From Alphaproteobacteria bacterium (lineage in GTDB: Bacteria > Pseudomonadota > Alphaproteobacteria > Caulobacterales > Parvularculaceae), in contig JAADIQ010000097.1 in NCBI GenBank assembly GCA_013151255.1, forward strand, positions 1-50,092: DNA of 50,092 nucleotides, read 5' to 3'. The position numbers were made by a program, and so were the translations under genes. Position 1 is the first letter of the stretch; the number at the start of each line of letters is the position of its first letter. The notes under the pieces were generated by a model that had not been told where the DNA came from, ran no database searches, and saw only the letters and a program-made list of their open reading frames with translations. This document shows positions 1 to 8,808 of this stretch, piece after piece.

Positions 1-26
1 CCTGATATAATCCATCTCGAATAAGA

Positions 27-54
27 AACGGGCCGCAATTCTCTGCGGCCCGTT
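27..54 (-). terminator. Terminator of the trigger factor gene
   Basis: Inverted repeat with arms AACGGGCCGCA and TGCGGCCCGTT around a 6-nt loop. It lies 25 bases after the trigger factor stop codon on the minus strand, and a T-rich stretch (TTTCTTATT) follows on that strand. The stem is GC-rich and perfect; the T-tract is short, so termination may be incomplete. Confidence 0.7.
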
Positions 55-79
55 ATCGATATTCGGCTGGATTAACCCC

Positions 80-1420
80 TTACGCTACGGGGTCGTCCCC
101 TTCCGGGTCTTCCATTAATTCTTCTTTGGAGACGGTTTTTTCTTCCACTTTGGCGTTGTCAAGAATGTGATCGACCACGCGCTCTTCAAATAACGGCGCG
201 CGCAGCTGCTGCACGGCGCCCGGGTTGTTCTGGTAGAATTCGATGACTTCTTTTTCCTGACCGGGATAAGCGCGCGCCATATTAATCATTTCACGCTGAA
301 GATCTTCCTGCGGCACCTGAATTTCGGCGCGCTTGCCGATCTCCGCCAGCACCAGACCGAGACGCACCCGGCGCTCGGCGATTGTGCGATATTCTTTTTT
401 CAGCTCGTCTTCGGACTTTTCTTTGTCCTCCTCATCCAGCTCGGCGGCTTGCACCTGTTGCCATATCTGATCGAACTCCGCGTCAACCATGCCGTTGGGC
501 AGATCGAAATCATGGGCTTCATCAAGTTTGTCGAGCAGCGCGCGCTTCACATGGGCCCGTGAATGTTGGGCGTTCTCATTCTCAAGGCGCTCTTTGATCC
601 GCGCTTTGAGATCGGCAAGATCGTCCAGGCCAACTTTCTTGGCCAGCTCATCGTCGATCTCGACTTTTTCAGGTTCGGCTATCGCGACGACTTTAACGTC
701 AAACACCGCATCCTTGCCGGCGAGATCGTTGGCGTTGTAATCCTCGGGGAAGGTCACCTTCACCTCAACATCGTCGCCCGCCTTGGCGCCGATCAGTTGT
801 TTTTCAAATCCCGGAATAAACGAGTTTGAGCCGAGCACGATATCGACGCCGTCGCCCTTGCCGCCGGCAAATTCTTCGCCGTCGACGCGCCCGACATAGT
901 CTATGGTGGCCTTATCGCCATCTTTTGACTTCTGGGTTTCCTTGCGCGGCGTATAGGTAATTTGTTGATCGGCGATGCGCTGCAGCGCTTCGTCAATTTC
1001 TTCGTCGGTGATTTCCGCGACCGGGCGCGTCAGTTCCAGCTCGGATGTATCGGCCGGCTCAAAAGTCGGCAGGATTTCCGCGTGGACATCATATTCAAGA
1101 TCGGCCTTGCCGGCGATCACTTCGTCCATATCGGAATGGAAATGCGGATGCGGCGACGACGCTGGTTGCAGGTCACGGTCGGTGAAGGCTTTTTGCGAGG
1201 TCTCGGCGACAATTTCCTGGACGATTTCGCCCATCACGCCTTTGCCGTACATCTTCTTCAGAAACGAGACCGGCGCTTTGCCTTTGCGAAAGCCCTTCAG
1301 ATGCACGCGGCCTTTCATGTCTTTCAGGCGCGCCACCAGTTTTTCATCAAGCTCTGCGGCCGGCACTTTGACCAGAAACCGCCGGTCGAGGCCTTCTGCG
1401 CTTTTTTCCGTAACTTCCAT
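80..1420 (-). CDS. tig: Trigger factor, ribosome-associated chaperone and prolyl isomerase
   Basis: Trigger factor docks at the ribosomal exit tunnel and shields nascent chains; it also has a peptidyl-prolyl isomerase domain. The N-terminal domain shows the ribosome-docking signature GFRKGKAP near residues 43-50. An FKBP-type domain (DGDKATIDYVGRVDGEEF, about residues 155-240) follows, then a long acidic and helical C-terminal chaperone domain. The product from the chosen start is 446 residues, the usual family length. I chose the ATG at 1420 (MEVTEKSAEG), because family members begin like this and an AGGAA box lies just upstream; in-frame ATGs at 1426 and 1438 are alternatives. The frame stays open upstream through the tRNA-Leu gene, but that part is not coding. 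tig lies downstream of tRNA-Leu on the same strand and ends at a hairpin terminator. Confidence 0.96.
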   Translation of the reverse strand: MEVTEKSAEGLDRRFLVKVPAAELDEKLVARLKDMKGRVHLKGFRKGKAPVSFLKKMYGKGVMGEIVQEIVAETSQKAFTDRDLQPASSPHPHFHSDMDEVIAGKADLEYDVHAEILPTFEPADTSELELTRPVAEITDEEIDEALQRIADQQITYTPRKETQKSKDGDKATIDYVGRVDGEEFAGGKGDGVDIVLGSNSFIPGFEKQLIGAKAGDDVEVKVTFPEDYNANDLAGKDAVFDVKVVAIAEPEKVEIDDELAKKVGLDDLADLKARIKERLENENAQHSRAHVKRALLDKLDEAHDFDLPNGMVDAEFDQIWQQVQAAELDEEDKEKSEDELKKEYRTIAERRVRLGLVLAEIGKRAEIQVPQEDLQREMINMARAYPGQEKEVIEFYQNNPGAVQQLRAPLFEERVVDHILDNAKVEEKTVSKEELMEDPEGDDPVA

Positions 1421-1562
1421 TGTCATTCCTGTCGTCATTCGGTCCGGATATTTTCCGGTTACGTTCAATACTATCTCGTCCGCCTTCGCCCTTGCGGGCT
1501 TCGGCGGGACATCCGCTTCGCACGCTTCGGCCCAACATCCGCCATATGGCGCGCCGAAGCTA

Positions 1563-1583
1563 GATTTTGGCAAAGCCAAAATC
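1563..1583 (-). terminator. Hairpin just downstream of tRNA-Leu
   Basis: Perfect 9-bp inverted repeat GATTTTGGC / GCCAAAATC with a 3-nt loop, starting 12 bases after the encoded CCA end of tRNA-Leu on the minus strand. No U-run follows, so it could act as a processing or weak termination signal between the tRNA and tig rather than a classical terminator. Confidence 0.4.
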
Positions 1584-1595
1584 AGCGAAGGCGGA

Positions 1596-1680
1596 TGGTG
1601 CGGATGAGAGGACTCGAACCTCCACGCCTCTCGGCGCCAGAACCTAAATCTGGTGCGTCTACCAGTTCCGCCACATCCGC
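1596..1680 (-). tRNA. tRNA-Leu, anticodon UAG
   Basis: On the minus strand the sequence folds as a class II tRNA. The acceptor arm is GCGGATG paired with CATCCGC, followed by discriminator A and an encoded CCA. The anticodon stem is CCAGA/TCTGG around the loop TTTAGGT, giving anticodon TAG. A long variable arm (GCGCCGAGAGGCG region) and the T arm GGAGGTTCGAGTCCTCT follow. It reads CUN leucine codons (CUA). The 5' end is at 1680. It stands 175 bases upstream of tig on the same strand, so co-transcription is possible. Confidence 0.95.
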
Positions 1681-1796
1681 AAACTTCAAAAAAGCCGCGC
1701 AATAAATAAGCGGGCCGCAGCGCCCCAACAAAACCGGAACGTCGGCGACCCGTAATTCGGCGGTTTCTATAGCAGACAAACCGCCCCTGTCGAGCA

Positions 1797-2300
1797 TCAC
1801 AGGCGTTTTTCGAACCACATAACGTCGTGGAATCGACCAAATTTCCGCCCGACCTCGCTTAAAGTCGCAACATGGGCGAACCCGAAGCCCTCATGCAGCG
1901 CCACAGAGGCCGGATTGGGCGCGACAATCAGCGCGTAGGCGCGATGGATATCAGCCCCGCAAAGCACCTCAAACAGGGCTTTGTAGAGCGCTTTGCCAAG
2001 GCCCATGCCCTGGCCTTGGGGCGCTACGAAGGCCGAGACTTTGACCGATGTCCCATAAGCGGCGCGCGGGTCGAACGCGCTGGCGCTGGCGAAGCCCAAA
2101 ATGCGGCTTTCCGGGTCCGCGGCAATAATCACCGGATATCGCGGGTCGCCGAGGTGGTCCTCGAGCCAGCATCGCCGTTCCGCCTCGCTCTGCTCAACCG
2201 TTTCAAATGTCGCCGCGCTGTCGCGGATAAACGGGTTGTAGATGGCGTTAATGCCGGACGCATCATCACTGACCGCCGGGCGAAGTGTGAATTGCGTCAC
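1797..2300 (-). CDS. GNAT family N-acetyltransferase, phosphinothricin/methionine sulfoximine type
   Basis: A 167-residue GNAT protein. The acetyl-CoA pyrophosphate-binding motif is QGQGMGLGKALY (about residues 94-105). The N-terminal pattern LRPAVSDDASGINAIYNPFI and the FETVE segment resemble the Pat/Bar/MnaT branch, which acetylates the amino group of glutamate-like compounds such as methionine sulfoximine or phosphinothricin. The physiological substrate cannot be read from the sequence. The start is a GTG at 2300 overlapping the nnr stop codon (GTGA), so the two genes are translationally coupled and transcribed together after nnr. Confidence 0.85.
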   Translation of the reverse strand: MTQFTLRPAVSDDASGINAIYNPFIRDSAATFETVEQSEAERRCWLEDHLGDPRYPVIIAADPESRILGFASASAFDPRAAYGTSVKVSAFVAPQGQGMGLGKALYKALFEVLCGADIHRAYALIVAPNPASVALHEGFGFAHVATLSEVGRKFGRFHDVMWFEKRL

Positions 2301-3808
2301 GTTTCTCCGCCATCAGCCTCGGCCGGCTCTTGCGGCGACAGTAATGACCGCAGCACCGCCGGAATGGCGCTCGGCAAATCTTCGGCGATAAGGCCGGGCC
2401 CGGCCATTTGTCCGGCGGCGCCATGGAACCATACGCCGGCGCAGGCGGCCTCAAACCCGTCCATGCCTTGCGCGCGCAAGCCGGCGATGAACCCGGCCAG
2501 AACATCGCCCGACCCGGCGGTGGCAAGCTCCGGCGGCGCGTTGACGTTAATCGCCGCGCGCCCGTCCGGCGCCGCAATTACCGTATCGGCGCCCTTGTGC
2601 ACCACCACCGCGCCGGCCTTGCGGCTGGCGGTGCGCGCGGCTTCGAGCTTGCCGCCCGCATCACTGGTATCGCCAAACAGCCGCGCAAACTCGCCGCTAT
2701 GCGGGGTTAAAACGTCGCCCTCGCGCAGCGCCGCGAACAGCTGCGCCGGGTCGTCTGCAAAACTGGTGAGCGCATCGGCGTCGAGAACCGCCGCCGCGCG
2801 CGAGGCTAATATCGCCAGCACCTTGTCGCGCGTTTGGGCGCCAACGCCGGTCGCCGGGCCGATGATGACAGTCATCGGATATTTATCCGCACCCTGTAGA
2901 GTGTCGCCAATCTCGGCCGGCGTCTCCGCCTCGCGCAACATAATCGCGGTGAGATGCGCGCTATGCACGCCCGCCGCCTCGCGCGGCGTCAGAACCGTGA
3001 CGGCGCCGGCGCCAATGCGCAACGCGCCCATGGCGGCCAGCCGAATTGCGCCGGTCTGGTTCGGCCCGCCTGACACCGCCATCACATGACCTCGGGTATA
3101 TTTATGCGCCTGCCAGCCGGGACGAGGGAACTGCGCGCTCCAAACCGGCGGCTGGTTTTCAAAGGTCGCCGGTTTAATCTGCGCTGCGTGTCCGGCGGTG
3201 ATGCCGATATCGGCGACATCAACGCCGCCGCAATGGGCCCGCCCCGGAAACAGGAGATGGCCGGTTTTCTTTTGAAAAAACGTCACCGTGCGCGCCGCCT
3301 CAACCGCGGCGCCCATCACCGCGCCGGTATCAGCGTCAACGCCGGAGGCGATATCGACCGCCAGCACTGGTGCGGGATTGGCGTTCATCACCTCGATGAG
3401 GGCCGCGCCCGCGCCCTCGATTGGGCGCGCCAGGCCGGTTCCGAACAGCGCGTCGATAATTAACTCCGCGCCCTCCAGCAGCGCCGGCTCGGCCGTTAAA
3501 ACCTCGCCCTCATAAAGTCCCGCCATCATCTTGGCGTCGCCTTTCAGCGCAGCTTGCTCGCCCAGCAGGCCAAGCTTTACCGGCCAGCCGGCCTCGGTGA
3601 TTTTGCGCGCTGCGACAAATCCGTCACCGCCATTATTGCCCGGCCCGCACAGCACCACGACCGGGCGGCGGCTCCACGCGCCCATGGCAACCTCGGCGAC
3701 CGCAGTCCCGGCGCGCTCCATCAGCGCCGCAGACGCAATCCCGGCGGCAATGGCGGCCGCTTCCGCCGCGCGCATTTCATCGGTGGATAGAAGAATAAAT
3801 CCCGTCAT
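2297..3808 (-). CDS. nnr: Bifunctional NAD(P)H-hydrate epimerase / ADP-dependent hydrate dehydratase
   Basis: A cytoplasmic metabolite-repair enzyme: it restores NADH and NADPH from their hydrated forms. The N-terminal YjeF_N epimerase domain shows LCGPGNNGGDGFVAAR (about residues 54-69) and DALFGTGL. The C-terminal ribokinase-like dehydratase domain shows TPHSGEFARLFG and GSGDVLAGFIAGL (about residues 445-457). The 503-residue length fits the fused enzyme of E. coli (about 515). The ATG at 3808 is preceded by GAGGTG at good spacing and starts directly at the domain; the open frame upstream is ignored. It is divergent from glnB, with a 76-base shared promoter region. The nnr-glnB adjacency recurs in Alphaproteobacteria. 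Confidence 0.94.
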   Translation of the reverse strand: MTGFILLSTDEMRAAEAAAIAAGIASAALMERAGTAVAEVAMGAWSRRPVVVLCGPGNNGGDGFVAARKITEAGWPVKLGLLGEQAALKGDAKMMAGLYEGEVLTAEPALLEGAELIIDALFGTGLARPIEGAGAALIEVMNANPAPVLAVDIASGVDADTGAVMGAAVEAARTVTFFQKKTGHLLFPGRAHCGGVDVADIGITAGHAAQIKPATFENQPPVWSAQFPRPGWQAHKYTRGHVMAVSGGPNQTGAIRLAAMGALRIGAGAVTVLTPREAAGVHSAHLTAIMLREAETPAEIGDTLQGADKYPMTVIIGPATGVGAQTRDKVLAILASRAAAVLDADALTSFADDPAQLFAALREGDVLTPHSGEFARLFGDTSDAGGKLEAARTASRKAGAVVVHKGADTVIAAPDGRAAINVNAPPELATAGSGDVLAGFIAGLRAQGMDGFEAACAGVWFHGAAGQMAGPGLIAEDLPSAIPAVLRSLLSPQEPAEADGGET

Positions 3809-3869
3809 GCTTGACACCTCATATGGGTCGGTCTTTGTGATATAGCGTATTAAATCGAATGTTGATTGA

Positions 3870-4223
<354 letters not shown>

Positions 4224-4242
4224 TAGAGGTGATTGAAAATCC

Positions 4243-4914
4243 ATGAGTGAGTTGGCGCAAGGTCAGATATTTAAAAGCTTTACCGCAGCGCTCGGCCGTG
4301 CGGCAAGTTTTGATGCGCCTTACCAGCACTGGTTTATTGAGCGCCCGCTGCCGGAGAGTATCATTGGGGACTTGCAAACAACGCAGTTTCCGGCCCCCGA
4401 GCTCGGCGGCGTCTCCGGCAAGCGCGAATTGCACAATGACCAGCGTCATTATGTCGACCAGGACAATATCGCGCGGCTGCCGGCCTTTGCTGCGCTCGCT
4501 AATGCGTTTCAGGCGCCAGAAATGGCGGGGGCGATTGAAGACTTCTTTAGTGTTGACCTCAATGGCACATTCCTGCGCATCGAATATGCGCAAGACGTTA
4601 CCGGATTTTGGCTGGAGCCGCACACCGATCTCGGCGTCAAGCGCCTGACGGTTTTGATTTACCTGTCAGACGGCGACGGCCATGGTAATCTTGGCACGGA
4701 CGTCTATACCGGTGACAAGAAATGGATGAAGCGAAGCCCGTTCCGACCCAATTTCGCAATGGCCTTCGTTCCCGGCGATCATACCTATCACGGCTTTGAA
4801 GCGCGCGATATTTCCGGCGTCAGAAAATCCCTGATCTTGAACTACGTCACCGCCGACTGGCGCGACCGCGAACAATTGGCGTTTCCGGACCAGACCGTGT
4901 CGGCAGGACGATAA
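4243..4914 (+). CDS. 2-oxoglutarate/Fe(II)-dependent oxygenase-like protein
   Basis: A 223-residue double-stranded beta-helix protein. The metal triad is visible: His127 and Asp129 in EPHTDLG, and a distal His (His183, with His180 nearby) in DHTYHGF. Arg194 in SGVRKSLILNYV is the probable 2-oxoglutarate anchor. It therefore probably hydroxylates a small molecule or protein using O2 and 2-oxoglutarate; the substrate is unknown. The ATG at 4243 has GAGGT upstream and lies 19 bases after glnB, so the two are probably co-transcribed. The pairing with PII, which itself senses 2-oxoglutarate, is suggestive but unproven. The gene ends only 9 bases before the end of a convergent ABC permease gene. 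Confidence 0.8.
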   Translation: MSELAQGQIFKSFTAALGRAASFDAPYQHWFIERPLPESIIGDLQTTQFPAPELGGVSGKRELHNDQRHYVDQDNIARLPAFAALANAFQAPEMAGAIEDFFSVDLNGTFLRIEYAQDVTGFWLEPHTDLGVKRLTVLIYLSDGDGHGNLGTDVYTGDKKWMKRSPFRPNFAMAFVPGDHTYHGFEARDISGVRKSLILNYVTADWRDREQLAFPDQTVSAGR

Positions 4915-4923
4915 GCACTTCGC

Positions 4924-6063
4924 TCAGTCCAGGGTTTGGCGATATTGCAGCATCGCAACGACCACCGCCGCGAGCGCAAAAGCGGTCATCGCAAAAAATT
5001 CGACATGCAAATCCACAAGCGTTGAGCCCTTCAGCATCACGCCGCGAACGATGCGAAGGAAATGGGTGAGCGGCAGAACCTCGCCAATCCATTGCGCCCA
5101 ATGCGGCATGCCGCGAAACGGAAACATAAATCCCGATAACAATAGCGACGGCAGAAAGAAGAAGAACGTAAGTTGCATCGCCTGCATTTGCGAGCTGGCG
5201 ATGGTTGAGAAGGTAAATCCAAGCGCCAGATTGGCGAGCACAAAGATCACAACACCCAACAGGAGGGGCCAGATGGCGCCGATAAACGGCACTGCAAAAA
5301 GATAGCGCGCGGCGACAAGAATAACCAAAGTCTGCATGGCCCCGACAGCGACATAGGGCGTGATTTTACCGACCATCATCTCAAGCGGCTGCACTGGCAT
5401 CGCCAGCAGGTTTTCCAACGTGCCGCGTTCAGCCTCGCGGGTCATCGCTATGGCCGTAATCATCACCAGCGTCATCGTCAGGATAACGCCCAATAATCCG
5501 GGTACGATATTATATTGGGTGACGCCTTCCGGGTTATATTTGGCATGGGTTATCAGCTCAAACGGGGCCGGACCGGGATTTAGAGACTTCAGCGCACCGG
5601 TCAGGTCATGGCGCAAGGCGCTGGTGAGGATCGCATCAGCGCGGGCAATCGCGTTGGACGCCGCAGCGGGATCGGATGCGTCGGCCTCGATGAGCAATTG
5701 TGGGCGCTCGCCGCGAATGAGCTGCTCGGTGAAGCCGGCGGGGATCGACACCACGAAAGCCACCTCGCCGCGCGCCAACAATGCGCTGCTCTCTCGCGGG
5801 TCGTCGGTTTGCATCACCAGATCATAATATTCCGACGTCTCAAGCGCGCGCAAAAGCGTGCGCACAATCGGGGTTTGCTCTTCAACATGCACCGCCGTCG
5901 GCAGTCCTTTTGGGTCTGTGTTGATGGCGTAACCGAATAACACAAGTTGCAAAATGGGGATCGCGAACATCATGGCGAAGGTCAGCCGATCTCGCCGCAT
6001 CTGGACCAGCTCTTTTAGAAAGATCGCGCTGATGCGCGCGAATGTGTCTGACCCCATGGTCAT
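4924..6063 (-). CDS. ABC-2 type transporter permease (YbhR/YbhS/YhhJ-like)
   Basis: A 379-residue inner-membrane permease. It has an N-terminal membrane helix (FAMMFAIPILQLVLFGYAI, about residues 29-47), a large periplasmic domain of about 130 residues, and five C-terminal helices including the conserved AMTREAERGTLENLLAMPV segment. This is the layout of the ABC-2 permeases that work with a YbhF-type ATPase and a HlyD-like adaptor in drug export. Its ATG overlaps the ATPase stop codon (ATGA). Enteric relatives have two permease genes (ybhS and ybhR); only one is here, so it probably forms a homodimer. Confidence 0.9.
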   Translation of the reverse strand: MTMGSDTFARISAIFLKELVQMRRDRLTFAMMFAIPILQLVLFGYAINTDPKGLPTAVHVEEQTPIVRTLLRALETSEYYDLVMQTDDPRESSALLARGEVAFVVSIPAGFTEQLIRGERPQLLIEADASDPAAASNAIARADAILTSALRHDLTGALKSLNPGPAPFELITHAKYNPEGVTQYNIVPGLLGVILTMTLVMITAIAMTREAERGTLENLLAMPVQPLEMMVGKITPYVAVGAMQTLVILVAARYLFAVPFIGAIWPLLLGVVIFVLANLALGFTFSTIASSQMQAMQLTFFFFLPSLLLSGFMFPFRGMPHWAQWIGEVLPLTHFLRIVRGVMLKGSTLVDLHVEFFAMTAFALAAVVVAMLQYRQTLD

Positions 6064-6989
6064 GCGTGGGCCCTCTGGTCGCCGCCGGCGCGGGCCATCA
6101 ATGCGATAAACGCGTCATCAAGGCTGGGACGCACTTCCTGCCAGCGAACGCTTGCATCCGTCGCCGCCTCAACCGCGTGCTCAATGCTCTCGCGCTGCGC
6201 CCCGCTGACAAGCAGCGCGTCGCCAAAATAGGAAACATGATCAACGCCTTCCAATTGTTGGAGGGCGCCGGCAAAACGGCGAACGCTGTCGCCTTCCACG
6301 CGAAAGGTGACAAGACCAGACTCTTTAATGATGTCGGCGACGCGGCCCTCGGTCAGTAGCTTGCCGTTGGCAAGGTAGACAATGTGGTCGCAGCGTTCGG
6401 CTTCATCCATATAATGCGTCGAGACAAGCACAGTGACGCCATCCGTAGACAGACGGTGGATTTCATCCCAAAAGTCACGCCGCGCCTGCGGGTCGACCCC
6501 TGAGGTCGGCTCGTCTAGCAACAAAAGCTTAGGCGCATGCATGGTGACGGCGGCCAGAGCAAGCCGTTGTTTCCAGCCGCCGGAAAGCGCGCCGGCTTGC
6601 TGGTGCTGGCGGTCGGTTAGCCCTAAAGTTTCAAGCGTTTCATCGACGCGCTGACGCAGCGGCGTCATGCGATAAAGCCGCGCCACAAATTCAAGATTTT
6701 CCCGGATCGTCAGATCGTTCCAGAACGAAAACTTCTGGGTCATGTAGCCGGTGGACAGTTTAATCTGGTCGGCCTCGCGGGCGATATCATAGCCAAGGCA
6801 TGTCCCTTCGCCCTCGGTGGCGCGCAACAGACCGCAAATCATGCGAATGGTCGTCGTCTTTCCCGATCCATTGGGCCCGAGAAAGCCCCAGACCTCTCCC
6901 TTCGGCATGTGAATATCAACGCCGTCAACGGCGGTTTTATTGCCAAAGCGCTTGACCAGGCCGGTCACGTCAATCGCCAGCGCGCTCAT
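6060..6989 (-). CDS. ABC transporter ATP-binding protein (YbhF-like)
   Basis: A 309-residue nucleotide-binding subunit with Walker A GPNGSGKTTT (about residues 38-47), signature LSGGWKQRLALA (about 138-149), Walker B LLLLDEPTSGVDP (about 157-169) and the switch histidine in VSTHYMDEAERC. The C-terminal 80 residues form the DrrA-type extension. It is a single ABC domain, whereas E. coli YbhF is a tandem of two. It energises the permease encoded next to it. ATGA overlaps join it to both the adaptor gene upstream and the permease gene downstream, so the four genes form one tight operon. Confidence 0.93.
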   Translation of the reverse strand: MSALAIDVTGLVKRFGNKTAVDGVDIHMPKGEVWGFLGPNGSGKTTTIRMICGLLRATEGEGTCLGYDIAREADQIKLSTGYMTQKFSFWNDLTIRENLEFVARLYRMTPLRQRVDETLETLGLTDRQHQQAGALSGGWKQRLALAAVTMHAPKLLLLDEPTSGVDPQARRDFWDEIHRLSTDGVTVLVSTHYMDEAERCDHIVYLANGKLLTEGRVADIIKESGLVTFRVEGDSVRRFAGALQQLEGVDHVSYFGDALLVSGAQRESIEHAVEAATDASVRWQEVRPSLDDAFIALMARAGGDQRAHA

Positions 6990-7948
6990 GGTAAGAGAAC
7001 ATCGACGGGAAGGCCCGGGCGCAATGCCTCGCCATCGGCCAGCTTCGCCTCAACCAGGAAAACGAGTTTTTCCCTCGAGCCGATGCTGTAAATAACCGGC
7101 GGGGTAAACTCTGCGACGCCGGCAATAAAAGAAACCTTGGCGCTGACGCCTTCCGGGCGGCCATCGGGAATGATTTTTACGTCGCGGCCAATATCAAACA
7201 ACGGCAAGTCAGCCTGCGGAACAAAGAAGCGCACCTTTAAAGCATGCGCCGGCAAAATGGAGAGCACCGGCGCGCCGACCGGGACAAACTCGCCCTGGCG
7301 ATAAAACACCCGCTCAACGCGGCCATCGACTTTGGATTTTACTGTGCGCTGGTCGAGGCGCCATTGCGCCTCAGTGAGGGACGCATCCGCTGCAAGCGCG
7401 GCCGCATCAGCCGCTTTGCGGGCGGCATCGCGGCCGGCCAGTTTGGCGACGTCGATGGCCTCTTTGGCGGCTTTCATGCGGGCGGCGGCGGCCTTGTAGT
7501 CGGCCACGACTTGGTCGCCGCGTGCGCGCGTGGCGTTGCCTTCTTTCACCAGCGGCATCCAGCGATCGCGCTCGGATTTGGCTTGCGCGTATCGCGCCCG
7601 CGCCTCATCCAGCTGCGCTTCCAGCGCCGCAATCTCGACCGGGCGGGCGCCGGTTCCAATGTCTTCGGCCTGCGCGGCGGCTTGTTCAGCGCGCGCGGCC
7701 GCCTGGTCAACGATTGCACGTTGCTGGTCTTTGTCGAGCTCGAAGAGAATATCGCCAATCGCCGCCGCGTCGCCTTCATATAAAGGCGCTGATACCAACC
7801 ACCCGGCTTGCGGCGCGGCAACGTAAACATACTCCGCCTCAATATAACCCACATAAGCGCCGGCCTGCTCGCCTTGTGAACAAGCGCTCAGTGAGCTGAT
7901 GGTAACCAGTAAGGCAAAGGTTGTTATGGTCTTCCGAAAGCCCATCAC
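6986..7948 (-). CDS. HlyD-family periplasmic adaptor lipoprotein
   Basis: A 320-residue membrane-fusion protein. The N-terminus is a lipoprotein signal with lipobox SLSAC (Cys23). A first lipoyl half-motif (VAAPQAGWLVSAPLYEGD) and an alanine-rich coiled coil from about residue 75 to 190 follow. The second lipoyl half (SKVDGRVERVFYRQGEFVPVGAP) and the beta-barrel domain complete it. It bridges the ABC-2 exporter to an outer-membrane channel such as TolC, which is not encoded in this window. It is the second gene of the tetR-hlyD-ABC-permease operon and overlaps both neighbours by ATGA. It resembles the YhiI/YbhG group; the exported compound is unknown. Confidence 0.9.
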   Translation of the reverse strand: MMGFRKTITTFALLVTISSLSACSQGEQAGAYVGYIEAEYVYVAAPQAGWLVSAPLYEGDAAAIGDILFELDKDQQRAIVDQAAARAEQAAAQAEDIGTGARPVEIAALEAQLDEARARYAQAKSERDRWMPLVKEGNATRARGDQVVADYKAAAARMKAAKEAIDVAKLAGRDAARKAADAAALAADASLTEAQWRLDQRTVKSKVDGRVERVFYRQGEFVPVGAPVLSILPAHALKVRFFVPQADLPLFDIGRDVKIIPDGRPEGVSAKVSFIAGVAEFTPPVIYSIGSREKLVFLVEAKLADGEALRPGLPVDVLLP

Positions 7949-8574
7949 GCGGCTTCCTCTTTAAAATGGAGCGCGCGCAGCAGCATTTCCTCATGCAATG
8001 CAAACAGCTTGGCGACGTCGAACTTCGCCTCGTCGTCATGTTCAAAAACCACTCGCCACATCGCCGAGAAAAATATCGGCGCGACAATCAGCCGGGCGGT
8101 GAGGGCAGGGTTGCTAACGTCTATCTCGCCGGTCTCATGGGCGTCTTTTAAAATATCGGTAAAGACGGCGAGCACGCGCTCAATGACGGTCTTGCGATAC
8201 GTCGTGGCCATGTCCGGAAAAGCCGGCGCATCAGCGATGAGGATTTTTGCAATCAACGGCACAACGCTTTCGCGCACAAGGCTCGGCGCCAACGCCATTA
8301 CCGCGCGGATAGCGTTTCTGGCGCCGCCAGCGGCGCGCGCGGCCATCTCTATCCGCTCCACATTGGGCAGCGCGAAAGTCTCAATCAGTGAGGTGAACAG
8401 CGCTCCTTTGGAATCGAAATAGAGATACAGCGTGCCCTTTGAGAGCCCGGCGCGTTTTGCGATATCGTCCATGCGCGCGGCGGAAAAACCGCGCTCAAAA
8501 AATTCATGCAGTGCGGCGTTTAGCAAAACCTCTCGCCGGTCGTCCTTTGCTTGGTCTGTGCGTGCGCGCTGCAT
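7945..8574 (-). CDS. TetR family transcriptional regulator of the ABC export operon
   Basis: A 209-residue repressor. The N-terminal helix-turn-helix is a textbook TetR domain (about residues 14-60): ALHEFFERGFSAARMDDIAK, then AGLSKGTLYLYFDSKGALF. The C-terminal ligand domain matches the TetR_C_33/CecR (YbiH)-like group. It is the first gene of the exporter operon. A perfect 6-2-6 palindrome lies 14 bases upstream of its ATG, so autorepression of the whole operon with ligand-induced release is the natural reading. The ligand is probably an exported toxic compound (inference). Confidence 0.93.
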   Translation of the reverse strand: MQRARTDQAKDDRREVLLNAALHEFFERGFSAARMDDIAKRAGLSKGTLYLYFDSKGALFTSLIETFALPNVERIEMAARAAGGARNAIRAVMALAPSLVRESVVPLIAKILIADAPAFPDMATTYRKTVIERVLAVFTDILKDAHETGEIDVSNPALTARLIVAPIFFSAMWRVVFEHDDEAKFDVAKLFALHEEMLLRALHFKEEAA

Positions 8575-8587
8575 GATACTCTACATA

Positions 8588-8601
8588 ACTGACCAGTCAG
8601 T
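8588..8601. promoter_or_regulatory. Probable TetR operator
   Basis: Perfect inverted repeat ACTGAC-CA-GTCAGT placed 14 bases before the tetR start codon. Flanking bases extend the near-symmetry to about 20 bp. The repeated GACTGACTG pattern is typical of TetR-family operators. No other strong palindrome is near this start. Confidence 0.75.
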
Positions 8602-8808
8602 CATACAAGAGATATGCTGTGGAAAGTCAAGGGTTTGGCGGCCAAGGCGCGAAAACTAAGGGCCAGAGGGAAGAGGTCTGCCTGATCGGCGGAACCTAAC
8701 CTGCGGGGCCGCATCAAAACCCAAATATGGGCTGCCGCATGCGTATAATATTTCAATACGCACAGTGAAGCTGATAGCCTGATGCGCACTGTCCGCATTG
8801 AGGTTTGT

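Noticed and set aside
1421..1840. N-terminal extension of the trigger factor reading frame across the tRNA-Leu gene
   Set aside because: The added 140 residues have no domain, run through a certain tRNA, and trigger factors start at the MEV-type N-terminus with a ribosome-binding site nearby.
1872..3089. Long open frame on the plus strand opposite the acetyltransferase and nnr genes
   Set aside because: It is an antisense shadow of well-supported minus-strand genes in GC-rich DNA, with no family resemblance.
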